Source of the DNA: CAWDMC01 sp963803295
GTDB lineage: Bacteria > Acidobacteriota > Terriglobia > UBA7540
Direction: 5' to 3'
DNA length: 64,000 nt
NCBI GenBank assembly: GCA_963803295.1
Contig: CAWDMC010000003.1
Location: 186,001 to 250,000 of the forward strand
A model generated the notes under the pieces. It was not told where the DNA came from, did no database searches, and was given only the letters and a program-made list of their open reading frames with translations. Both the position numbers and the translations under genes were made by a program. Shown here one piece after another: positions 43,000 through 51,320 of the stretch; within the stretch, counting starts at the first letter, position 1, and every line of letters starts with the position of its first letter.

Positions 43000-43764
43000 T
43001 CAAGGGAAGTTTCTGTCTACAGTGGACCTCTCCAGAATCGCCTGCCCAAGCTCGAAATGCAGGCCCGGCAGCCCGGGGTTGATATCGAGCGCTTTGCGAT
43101 ACTGCGTAATGGCGCCATCGAGATCGTCCTGGCTTAGCTCCGTCTGAGCGAGGATGTGATGGGTCTCGGCCGATTCGGGCGCGACTTGAACGAGCCTGAC
43201 CAACATGTGTGCGGCCAGGTCCGTGTAGGTTCGGTACGCCGTATACAGTAGGCTGGGATCGTTGGGATGAGCGCGGTCAAGCACCTGTAGGATTTCCAGG
43301 GCCCGGGAGAGGTCATGGCCTTGATAATACAGTGAAATTAGATCCATTCCGGCTTGCGACTGCAGCTTGGCGTCTTCGACGTGCCGGAACGATTCCTCGA
43401 TGAGCGCCTTGGCCTGCTGGGAGTGGCCGAGCCGGAGCTCGCTCATGCCCAAGAAGGCCTTCGCATTCCAAAGGGAAGGGCGTAACTTCAGAGCGGTCCG
43501 GAATTCCTCCGCAGCCCCGGCATAGTCTTTTTCCGTGTAGGCGATCACGCCCAGATTCGCGCGTGCCTGGGCGTTGTGAGGATCGAGCTGGAGGATGCTA
43601 CGGAATTCCTGCACGGCGATGTCATTCTGTCCGGCCTGCTCAGCCTGAGTTGCGCGCTGGTAATGCCTCTGGATCTCTTGCCGATCGGGGGTCTGGCTCA
43701 TCAGGCGGACCGGGGCGAATGCAAAGAGAATAAGTATCAATAGTTTTCTTATCTCTTTTCCCAT
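43000..43764 (-). CDS. Secreted TPR protein, apparently truncated
   Basis: 254 residues with an N-terminal signal segment (LLILILFAFAPVRLMSQ) and about six tetratricopeptide repeats (for example AVQEFRSILQLDPHNAQARA and AAEEFRTALKLRPSLWNAKA). The protein stops after LHFELGQAILERSTVDRNFP, whereas the divergent paralogue at 44006 continues with several more repeats from the matching point (IHFSLGQIYFKMNNSSEAEP). It therefore looks like a shortened duplicate. TPRs mediate protein-protein contacts; no partner is known. Confidence 0.82.
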   Translation of the reverse strand: MGKEIRKLLILILFAFAPVRLMSQTPDRQEIQRHYQRATQAEQAGQNDIAVQEFRSILQLDPHNAQARANLGVIAYTEKDYAGAAEEFRTALKLRPSLWNAKAFLGMSELRLGHSQQAKALIEESFRHVEDAKLQSQAGMDLISLYYQGHDLSRALEILQVLDRAHPNDPSLLYTAYRTYTDLAAHMLVRLVQVAPESAETHHILAQTELSQDDLDGAITQYRKALDINPGLPGLHFELGQAILERSTVDRNFP

Positions 43765-44005
43765 CGAGCATCCCTTTCATCTGAAGTCGGGTAGGGTTAG
43801 CCGTAGCACGCGAGACGTTTCATTGAACAGACAGGGCTGTAGTTGTCTGATCCGCTCGCCATTGAAATTCAAACCCGTCCCTGTTACCTTTGTAGTCCAC
43901 GGCAGGGCGGGGCAGGGCGTTCCCGCCCCCTCGGGGTGCGCCGCCAACGCGAAGAACCAAGTAGGGGTTGCGAATGGATTCCGAAAGCGACAACCGTTTG
44001 ATGCG

Positions 44006-45196
44006 ATGAGTGCCTTGGAGCCCACTTTCCACCCAAGTCGTCCAAGGCGGCCGCGGCGTACTAACCTAGCCTCCATTCCCATCCTGACTGTGATCATATT
44101 GTGGTGCTCGCCAGCGCTTTCGTACCCGTCAATGCAGGGCGTGGACAGTTATCTTTCGCAGGCCAGAGAATTCGAAAGCAAGCAAGCCTACCCCGCCGCC
44201 ATAAAGGTTTACGAGCAGGCTTTGAACGCGTTCCCCGGTCAGCCGGAGCTGCTCAAGCGCTTGGGCATTGTGTATCAAACTGAACTCAAATTCCAGGAAT
44301 CTATCGAGGACTTTCAAAAAGCCCTGCAGATCGCTCCTGAGTACGCGGAAGTAAACTTCTACCTTGGACTTTCGTTTTTGGGTCTCAACCAATATGATAA
44401 GGCCCTCAGTTATTTCGAGAGAGAACTGCAGTTTCATCCCGATTATCGCCAGGCCCACTATTATGCAGCCAAGGCTCTGCTGGCTCTTGGCCGTTCGGGA
44501 GAGGCGGTACAACATCTCGAGATCCTGGCCAAACAGAGCCCAAACGACACAAGAGCCTGGTTCGAGATGGCGAGCATCTACCGCTCCCTCGCCGTGCACG
44601 CTTACAACCAACTGGAAAGTATCGATCCCGATTCGGTCCTGCTCCGCGTCTTGCGAGCCGAATCACTGGCCGACGACCGGAACTTCAACGAAGCGATCAA
44701 GCAGTATGACCAAGTCCTAAAAGCAAAACCGGATTTTCCGGGAATCCACTTCTCGCTTGGGCAAATCTATTTCAAAATGAATAATTCCAGCGAGGCGGAA
44801 CCGGAGCTCAAGCTGGCTCTTAAAGAAGATCCCGAGAACCCACCGGCGAATTTTATGCTGGGCCAAATTCTGCTGCGGAACAAAAGGGCCGGCGAGGCGC
44901 TTCCCTTTCTTGAGGTCGCGTCGGCGGGCGATCCTACGTTCATGAAAGCTTATCTGGAGCTTGGCAAGTGCTACCTCGAACTGGGGCGGCTTGAGAGAGC
45001 AGAGCAGATACTAACGAAGGCAGCGGCAAGCGATCCGCTTTCGCCGGAACCACATGTTTTGCTAGTGCAGCTTTACGCGCGTCTGAATGATGACGAAAAG
45101 CGCCAATCCGAGCTCGCCCTCCTCCGGAAACTCGAACAGAAGGGGCGGGAAAAAGTGGAAAGAGGCGTACAAGGATCGGCTCGAAAAAATGAATGA
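44006..45196 (+). CDS. Secreted TPR protein, full-length paralogue
   Basis: 396 residues from the ATG at 44006 (MSALEPTFHP), followed by a signal-type segment (IPILTVIILWCSPALS). An earlier start at 43823 would add 61 residues before the signal. At least nine TPR units follow, including ESIEDFQKALQIAPEYAEVN, DKALSYFERELQFHPDYRQA and AEPELKLALKEDPENPPA. The C-terminus is a charged helix. Divergent from its truncated paralogue at 43000-43764 with matching repeat order (AVHAYNQLESIDPDS parallels AAHMLVRLVQVAPES), which indicates inverted duplication. Confidence 0.83.
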   Translation: MSALEPTFHPSRPRRPRRTNLASIPILTVIILWCSPALSYPSMQGVDSYLSQAREFESKQAYPAAIKVYEQALNAFPGQPELLKRLGIVYQTELKFQESIEDFQKALQIAPEYAEVNFYLGLSFLGLNQYDKALSYFERELQFHPDYRQAHYYAAKALLALGRSGEAVQHLEILAKQSPNDTRAWFEMASIYRSLAVHAYNQLESIDPDSVLLRVLRAESLADDRNFNEAIKQYDQVLKAKPDFPGIHFSLGQIYFKMNNSSEAEPELKLALKEDPENPPANFMLGQILLRNKRAGEALPFLEVASAGDPTFMKAYLELGKCYLELGRLERAEQILTKAAASDPLSPEPHVLLVQLYARLNDDEKRQSELALLRKLEQKGREKVERGVQGSARKNE

Positions 45197-45375
45197 CCCT
45201 TTGACGGCAGCGGCCTTACCGATCCTATCCTGTCAGTGCTTCGACGGGATTTACCCTCAGTCAGAGGCGGAACCTGATTCACCCTAACCGTGCAGACTCG
45301 TCACTGTCCCAAAAAACGTGTCTGCGGATGAAATCCAGTTCTAGCGCTGGTCTCCGACTCTACTACTTCTGATTC

Positions 45376-46971
45376 CTAGCGAATCACGCCTCGCTTCCAA
45401 TCCTTCAGTATCTCCATCGCCGCGAGCCGCCCCGGCGCGCCCATAATCCCTCCACCGGGGTGCGTCGCAGATCCGCACATGTAGAGGTTTTGGACGGGAG
45501 TGCGATAGGCGGCCCAGCCCGGCACCGGCCGCAGGAAGAAAAGCTGCTCCAGCGATAGTTCGCCCTGGAAGATGTTGCCTTCAGTCAATCCCCACTCGCG
45601 ATCGAGATCGAGCGGAGTCACTACTTGCCGCCCGACGATGATGTTCTTCAGGTTCGGTGCATACTCGGCCAGGGTGTCGATCACGTTGGCGCCGAAGGCT
45701 TCGCTTTGGTCGTCCCAATTGCTCTCGCGCAGCTTGAAGGGTGCATATTGCACAAAGCAGGAGAGCACGTGCTTGCCCGGCGGCGCCACGGAGGGGTCGG
45801 TGAGGCTCGGAATCACCATGTCGATGTACGGACGCCGCGAGAACCGGCCGTATTTGGCATCGTCATAAGCCCGCTCCATGTAGTCAAGGCTGGGCGAAAT
45901 GGAAATCGCGCCGCGCAAATGAGCACCGGGACCCGGAAGACAGGTGAAGTCAGGCAGAGTGTCGAGCGCCAGGTTCACCTTGCCTGACGATCCGCGGAAC
46001 TTGTAGCGCCGCACTTCTTCAACGAAGTCGTCGGGCAACTGGGAAGGGTCAATCATCCGCAGGAAGGTGCGGTTGGGATCGACGCTCGAGCTCACAATAT
46101 CGGCCAGAATCTCGTCGCCACTCTCCAGCACGACACCCCCGGCGCGATTCCCTTTCACGATGATCTTCGAGATAGAGGAGCGGGTGCGAATCTCGACGCC
46201 AGCCTGTTGCGCTGCTGCGGCAATCGCGTTTGAGATTGCGCCGGTGCCCCCTCGCGCAAATCCCCAGGAACGGAAGGCGCCATCGATCTCACCCATGTAG
46301 TGGTGCAGCAGTACGTAAGCGGTGCCGGGCGAGCGCACTCCCAGAAAAGTGCCGATGATTCCCGAGGCCGACATAGTGGCCTTCAGCACATCGGTCTCGA
46401 ACCACTGGTCGAGAAAGTCAGCAGCGCTCATGGTCATGAGCTGCACCTGGTTGTAGCGATCGCCGTCCGGCAGGTCGCGAAAACGCCTGCCCAGGAACAG
46501 TAGGCTGCGGATAGTCTCAAGTGAAAGCCGGGCGGGATTGGGCGGCGTCATACCGAGAATAGGCTTTACGAATCGGGCCATTTCTGCCATGGCCTTGCCG
46601 TACTCGTCGTAAGCCTCGGCATCGAGCCGCGAATGCCGCGCGATCTCGCGGTGCGTCCGGGCATGATCGTTTACCCGCCAGAGGTAGTCGCCATTCGGCA
46701 TCGGGGTGAAGGTGCCATCGAGCGGCAGGATCTCCAGGCCATGACGTGGCAAGTCGAGCTCGCGGATGATCTCCGGCCGCAGCAGGGATACGACGTAGGA
46801 GCACACGGAAAACCTGAAGCCGGGAAAGATCTCCTCCGTCACCGCGGCGCCGCCCAGCACGTGACGGCGCTCGAGCACGAGCACGCGTTTGCCGGCGCGG
46901 GCGAGGTAGGCGGCGTTCACCAGGCCGTTGTGTCCTCCCCCTATCACGATGACGTCGTATTTCTGGGGCAT
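45376..46971 (-). CDS. FAD-dependent oxidoreductase (phytoene-desaturase/PYROXD2-like)
   Basis: 531 residues. Dinucleotide-binding motif DVIVIGGGHNGLVNAAYLARAGK starts at residue 6, followed by VLVLERRHVLGGAAVTEEI, the amine-oxidase/CrtI-superfamily signature. The C-terminal FAD-binding segment is LYMCGSATHPGGGIMGAPGR. Such enzymes remove hydride from carotenoids, amines or other substrates. No carotenoid genes are nearby, so the PYROXD2-like subgroup of unknown substrate is more likely. It is divergent from a folate-binding GcvT-like gene 133 bp away, which suggests shared metabolism of a methylated amine. Confidence 0.86.
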   Translation of the reverse strand: MPQKYDVIVIGGGHNGLVNAAYLARAGKRVLVLERRHVLGGAAVTEEIFPGFRFSVCSYVVSLLRPEIIRELDLPRHGLEILPLDGTFTPMPNGDYLWRVNDHARTHREIARHSRLDAEAYDEYGKAMAEMARFVKPILGMTPPNPARLSLETIRSLLFLGRRFRDLPDGDRYNQVQLMTMSAADFLDQWFETDVLKATMSASGIIGTFLGVRSPGTAYVLLHHYMGEIDGAFRSWGFARGGTGAISNAIAAAAQQAGVEIRTRSSISKIIVKGNRAGGVVLESGDEILADIVSSSVDPNRTFLRMIDPSQLPDDFVEEVRRYKFRGSSGKVNLALDTLPDFTCLPGPGAHLRGAISISPSLDYMERAYDDAKYGRFSRRPYIDMVIPSLTDPSVAPPGKHVLSCFVQYAPFKLRESNWDDQSEAFGANVIDTLAEYAPNLKNIIVGRQVVTPLDLDREWGLTEGNIFQGELSLEQLFFLRPVPGWAAYRTPVQNLYMCGSATHPGGGIMGAPGRLAAMEILKDWKRGVIR

Positions 46972-47104
46972 GAGCTGCTGGTCCAGAGAGATATCGAGGT
47001 GCGCTGACCATTCTATCGGGGCGAAGAGGATTTGTCAGCAGAAGGAAAGCCATGGCATAATGGGCAGTGAACTCAACCATTGACCCGCGCACCCAGGAGC
47101 CGAC

Positions 47105-48304
47105 TTGCCCATCGGAACGGCGTTCCACGAACGGACCTTGGCGCTATGCGAAAGCCTGAACTATCGCGAATGGTCGGGCTATTACGCGGTCAGCGCCTAC
47201 GAAACTCACCACGAACACGAATATAACGCCGTTCGCCAGGCGGCGGCGCTCATTGATATCTCGCCACTCTACAAGTATCGCCTTAGCGGCCGCGATTCGA
47301 CGAAGCTGGTGAACCGTATCATCACCCGGGACGCTCACCAGCTGGACGTCGATCAAGTCATGTACTGCTGCTGGTGTGACGAGGACGGCAAAGTGATCGA
47401 TGACGGGACGATCACGCGTCTGGATGACAACACCTATCGCTGGACGGCCGCAGATCCTAACCTGCGTTGGTTCACGCTAAACTCGGTCGGCCTGGAGGTC
47501 GAGATTGAAGATATCTCCGAGCAGATAGCGGCGTTGGCGGTGCAAGGGCCAACCTCAGCGAAGCTGCTCGGGAAAGTGGCGGACGCGCCCATCGACCGGC
47601 TCAGGTACTTCCGTCTGGCTCACGGCTCGATTGCGGGCGTGCCTGTGGATATTTCCCGCACCGGATACACGGGCGATCTCGGCTATGAGATTTGGATTCC
47701 CTGGGGTAACGCCGTCCGGATATGGGACGCGCTTATGGACGGGGGCCGCGAGTTCGACCTCCACCCGGCCGGGATGCTCGCGCTTGACGTGGCACGCATC
47801 GAGGCAGGATTAATCCTGATCGAAGTGGATTACACATCCAGCAAGCGAGCGCTGATCGAGTCGCAAAAGTACTTGCCCTATGAAATAGGCCTGGGACGAC
47901 TGGTCCAATTTGACAAGGGCAATTTCGTGGGACGCCGGGCGCTTGAAGCCGCACGGAAGTCGGGCGGCCGGAGACGGCTGGTAGGTCTCGAGATCGATTG
48001 GAATGAAGTGGAAGACCGTTACGCCGAACTGGGTCTTGCGCCCCAGGTGCCGAGCACAGCCTCACGCCAGGCCGTGCCCGTCTTTTATCAGGATCGCCAA
48101 ATCGGCAAGGCAACCTCGACGACCTGGTCGCCGGTCCTGAAGAAGATGATCGCGCTGGCCAGTGTCGCGGCTGACCACTCCGAGGAGAACACTCGACTGC
48201 GGATCGAACTCACGGTGGAAGCGATCCGCCATAGAGTCGCAGCTACGGTAGTGAGTCTGCCGTTTTTCAATCCGCCGCGCAAGCGGGCAACGCCCCCGTT
48301 TTGA
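47105..48304 (+). CDS. Aminomethyltransferase (GcvT)-family folate-binding protein
   Basis: 399 residues, TTG start at 47105 with CAGGAG 6 bases upstream. The GcvT fold is clear from AALIDISPLYKYRLSGRDS, VMYCCWCDEDGKVIDDGTI, IAALAVQGPTSAKLL, VDISRTGYTGDLGYEIWIP and LDVARIEAGL. It binds tetrahydrofolate and accepts one-carbon units from substrates. The sequence diverges from glycine-cleavage T-protein, and no gcvH or gcvP is nearby, so a demethylase role (DmdA- or sarcosine-like) is more likely. Divergent from the FAD oxidoreductase gene. Confidence 0.85.
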   Translation: MPIGTAFHERTLALCESLNYREWSGYYAVSAYETHHEHEYNAVRQAAALIDISPLYKYRLSGRDSTKLVNRIITRDAHQLDVDQVMYCCWCDEDGKVIDDGTITRLDDNTYRWTAADPNLRWFTLNSVGLEVEIEDISEQIAALAVQGPTSAKLLGKVADAPIDRLRYFRLAHGSIAGVPVDISRTGYTGDLGYEIWIPWGNAVRIWDALMDGGREFDLHPAGMLALDVARIEAGLILIEVDYTSSKRALIESQKYLPYEIGLGRLVQFDKGNFVGRRALEAARKSGGRRRLVGLEIDWNEVEDRYAELGLAPQVPSTASRQAVPVFYQDRQIGKATSTTWSPVLKKMIALASVAADHSEENTRLRIELTVEAIRHRVAATVVSLPFFNPPRKRATPPF

Positions 48305-48347
48305 GCGGCGCGTTTAAGGCCCACCATTCGGGGTTTGGAGACCGGGA

Positions 48348-48869
48348 ATGTGTCGAGCGCAAGTTTTTGCCGTAGCCTTGCTAGGCGTGTGGATAGGCCT
48401 GACTCTCGCCATGTGGTTTGCCGCCACGCGAAGCTTTCGCACGGCGAACCGCGTGCTTGAATCGCCAGTTTCTGAGTTTGAAGCGACGATAAGGCCGCTG
48501 GGGCAGGAGCGCGCGCGGATGGTGCTGCGCCACCTTGCCTCTGAGATCAACCGCGCCTATTTTTTCACCTATGGCTGGGCACAATTTCTGCTTGCAGTCA
48601 TGCTGCTCGGTCTTGCGCTACTGCGATCGCCGCGTGATGTCACCGGCGTTATCCTTGCCGCAGCAATGCTCGGGCTGGTGCTTGTGCTAACCTTTGTGAT
48701 CCAGCCGCGGATTGTGGAGATCGGCCGTACTCTCGATTTCGTGGCCAGGGATCCCGCTCCGGCGGCAATGCCGCGCTTCTGGAGACTGCACGGGGCTTTT
48801 ACGGCGCTTGATGGAACCAAACTGGTGGCCGCATTGGTGCTTTTGGCGCGCTGGATCTGGAAAGGATAG
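48348..48869 (+). CDS. Four-helix membrane protein, DUF4149-like
   Basis: 173 residues with transmembrane segments at about 5-27, 74-92, 98-116 and 150-170. The terminal pattern MPRFWRLHGAFTALDGTKLV resembles DUF4149/TMEM205 proteins, but this match is tentative. TTTGGAG precedes the ATG at 48348. It starts 43 bp after the GcvT-like gene on the same strand and is probably co-transcribed. Function unknown. Confidence 0.68.
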   Translation: MCRAQVFAVALLGVWIGLTLAMWFAATRSFRTANRVLESPVSEFEATIRPLGQERARMVLRHLASEINRAYFFTYGWAQFLLAVMLLGLALLRSPRDVTGVILAAAMLGLVLVLTFVIQPRIVEIGRTLDFVARDPAPAAMPRFWRLHGAFTALDGTKLVAALVLLARWIWKG

Positions 48870-48943
48870 CGCTCCGCGGCGGTGCACCCACGCCTGGCCC
48901 AGCACCCGGGACTGTAGTCGGATCCGGAAGGTCCTACGCGCGA

Positions 48944-49123
48944 TTACTGGTTATTGCGGGTGGCGACGCTACTCACTCGCGCCGGTGCTGCTCCGCCACG
49001 TTCATCAATCACAACCCTGGGCTTCCTGGCGACCTCAGAAAGAGTCTTGGACGGGACTTTCTCTTCGGCAGAATCCTGGCTGGCACTCTCAGCATTTGGA
49101 TCGGTGGTCTTGGGATCGTCCAT
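48944..49123 (-). CDS. Small acidic hypothetical protein
   Basis: 59 residues from the ATG at 49123, which has AAGGAG at 8-base spacing; a GTG at 49132 is too close to that site. The first half is rich in Asp, Glu and Ser, the second half basic. No domain or membrane segment. The good ribosome-binding site is the main support. Confidence 0.45.
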   Translation of the reverse strand: MDDPKTTDPNAESASQDSAEEKVPSKTLSEVARKPRVVIDERGGAAPARVSSVATRNNQ

Positions 49124-49399
49124 CTCACACACTCCTTAGGCTGTCAGACTATCGAAGTTAGCTTACCTCAAGACGGGCTATGATGTCCCGTTCAATGTAC
49201 AGCCATCGGTGCGGTCGGATGATCCCTGCCTGCGGTTCTAACCAATAATATGAATAGATTCGACTGCTGGTTGTGAATTCTGCCGCCTCGAACCATCGAG
49301 GCGCCTTGGGGCCCAGAACCCGGTGTCCAGGCCCGAAAAGGAACGCTGTGCTCGGCCGGCTGCGGTTACCCGACACAAGACCTAGCCGAGCGGATCAGC

Positions 49400-49621
49400 T
49401 TATTTGTTGCTCGGCGTTGTGGCGGTCGAACCCGTATTCGTTTTCGTTGCAGCCTTGGTTGAGTGTTTGCGATGCTTCCGGTTCTTGTGAACCTTCGCGG
49501 TTGTCGACGTTGTCTCCTGAGCCTTGGGAGTTTGCTTGGAGACCTTCGTCTTCGCAAAACCCGGAAGTGCCAAGGCTGATGCCAAGGCAAGCGTAGAAAG
49601 TATCGTCAGAGTTTTCTTCAT
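49400..49621 (-). CDS. Small secreted basic Thr/Lys-rich protein
   Basis: 73 residues starting at the ATG at 49621 with AAGGAG upstream. A clear signal peptide (MKKTLTILSTLALASALALP, then GFAK) is followed by a low-complexity basic tail with repeated Lys, His and Thr (VHKNRKHRKHST). In acidobacteria such short exported basic proteins are frequent and uncharacterised. An in-frame extension to 49792 has no site and would bury the signal. Confidence 0.62.
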   Translation of the reverse strand: MKKTLTILSTLALASALALPGFAKTKVSKQTPKAQETTSTTAKVHKNRKHRKHSTKAATKTNTGSTATTPSNK

Positions 49622-50019
49622 GGTTGGTAAATCTCCTTCTGGCACAATGGCCACCCTCCCCATGTGCAAGACGTATGCCAAATCCATCTGAGCCTGCAAT
49701 GGCACAAAGCTGAAAGCACTTAACCTCGGAGCCGAGGACCGCAGCGTCTTCGGACGCGCATGCCGCATCTCGCTACACACGATTTGGGTCACGTATTCAG
49801 GTATTGAGTGCCGATCTCGGTTTGAGGATACACTTGGTCTACGGCTTAGTTATTCGTCTGCGCCGTTTGAAGCGGATTCCGCCGAGTGCCATCCACCGGG
49901 CCTGTCCCATCTGTAGTGTGGCGATTGAAACTGCGTAAGATGAGGGCCTTTGCTGGACGAACTTTGCTAAACTGGGCACCCTTAAGTTGGTCGCCTGTGA
50001 GAGGGAAAGGAGTGGGCCC

Positions 50020-50970
50020 ATGCCCAAACAAGTCTTACTCGTGATCGCAGCGGTCACCATACTCGTGGCTGAGGGCTGGAGTGCCCCATCGCCCCAGATC
50101 CCCGACAACCAGCCGCCCGTCCCGATAGTGCTGGATACCGATATCGGCAGCGACATTGACGATGCCTTTGCGCTGGCGTTGATCCTCAAGAGCCCGGAAC
50201 TGGACCTGCTTGGCGTGACCACGGCCAGCGGTGACACTGCCGCGCGCGCCCGCATCGCCGCCAAACTGCTGACTGAAGCCGGTCGCCCTGATGTGCCGGT
50301 GGCGGCCGGAGACGGCTGTCAGCCGCTGCCGCTGGCGCAGGGGCGATGGGCGGACGGATTCGTGAGCGCCCAGATTCACAGTGAAGGTGCCGCTCAGTTG
50401 TTTGCGGAAGTAACGGCGGGGTGGGCGGAAAACACAATTACTTTGGTGGCCATCGGACCGCTCACGAATGTCGCCCATTACGTGAGCGATCCGGCTAAGG
50501 CACGGAAGATCAAGAGCATTGTTCTGATGGGCGGATCGGTGCGCTGGGGTTACGGCCAGAGCCTTACACCCGTTGCCGAGTACAACATCGCGCAGGACCC
50601 TAAAGCGGCCCAGGCTGTCTTCAACTCCGGGGTTCCGATCGTGATGGCGCCACTCGATGTCACGGCGATGCTCAAGATGGATGGAGCGGCGCGTCACCGT
50701 ATGTTCACCCAGCTCACCCCGCTTTCGAACGGCATCGCCTTGTTGTACCACCTGTGGGGCGGAGTGGACCCGATCCTGTTCGACGCGATGGCTGTGGGTT
50801 TGGTGATCGATCCGACGCTCTGCCAAGCCGAACAGTTGACAATCCAGGTGGACGATAAGGGATTCACACGGGAGGTCAAAGGCAAGGCGCCCAATGCGAC
50901 CGTGGGCGTTCACACAGACGCCAAGCGTTTTCTTGACTTCTTCTTGGCGCGGGTTGCGCCGCAACCCTGA
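50020..50970 (+). CDS. Secreted inosine/uridine-preferring nucleoside hydrolase
   Basis: Cleaves the N-glycosidic bond of ribonucleosides to base and ribose. 316 residues from the ATG at 50020 (AAAGGAG upstream). A signal peptide spans residues 1-22, so it acts outside the cytoplasm. The calcium-binding Asp cluster DTDIGSDIDDAFALAL is characteristic. Other family blocks are VAIGPLTNVAHY, IVLMGGSVRW and LFDAMAVGLV. Together with the exported 5'-nucleotidase at 19211 it could salvage extracellular nucleotides, but the genes are unlinked. Confidence 0.94.
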   Translation: MPKQVLLVIAAVTILVAEGWSAPSPQIPDNQPPVPIVLDTDIGSDIDDAFALALILKSPELDLLGVTTASGDTAARARIAAKLLTEAGRPDVPVAAGDGCQPLPLAQGRWADGFVSAQIHSEGAAQLFAEVTAGWAENTITLVAIGPLTNVAHYVSDPAKARKIKSIVLMGGSVRWGYGQSLTPVAEYNIAQDPKAAQAVFNSGVPIVMAPLDVTAMLKMDGAARHRMFTQLTPLSNGIALLYHLWGGVDPILFDAMAVGLVIDPTLCQAEQLTIQVDDKGFTREVKGKAPNATVGVHTDAKRFLDFFLARVAPQP

Positions 50971-51320
50971 TCCAAACTCCTAGTGGAGCAGGTTGTCTAT
51001 TCTGTCATCGCTGAATTTGATCTGTTGAAAACAAAGGTGTTGAACTTAATTGGAGGCGATACGTGTGACAAAGATATTTCCACTTTGCCCTTAGGTGCTT
51101 TATATTTGATGACCTGCGTCTCCGGCGGTCGGCTGGAACATCTAGGGGGTAGGGCCTTTGATGGTTCCTGGTTGACCGCGATTGGCGTCCCTGCGGTTTG
51201 GATGGGCTAAACGTGATAGACACAGTTAACCGGCGTTAGCCTAAGCGGGAGCATGGGCTCTCGCGTGCCGTTCATGATCGTGCCATAACAGACAAGGACC
51301 CGAGTCCCAAAAGAGGAAGA
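50971..51320. other. Intergenic region with no recognised feature
   Basis: 350 bp before the glucan phosphorylase gene, relatively AT-rich in its first third. A 75-codon reading frame is present but lacks a ribosome-binding site and any similarity I recognise. Confidence 0.35.

Noticed and set aside
50035..50964. 309-codon minus-strand reading frame opposite the nucleoside hydrolase
   Set aside because: Antisense shadow of a gene with all catalytic Asp residues.
50983..51210. 75-codon reading frame before the glucan phosphorylase
   Set aside because: No ribosome-binding site, no conserved domain, and amino-acid composition typical of chance.
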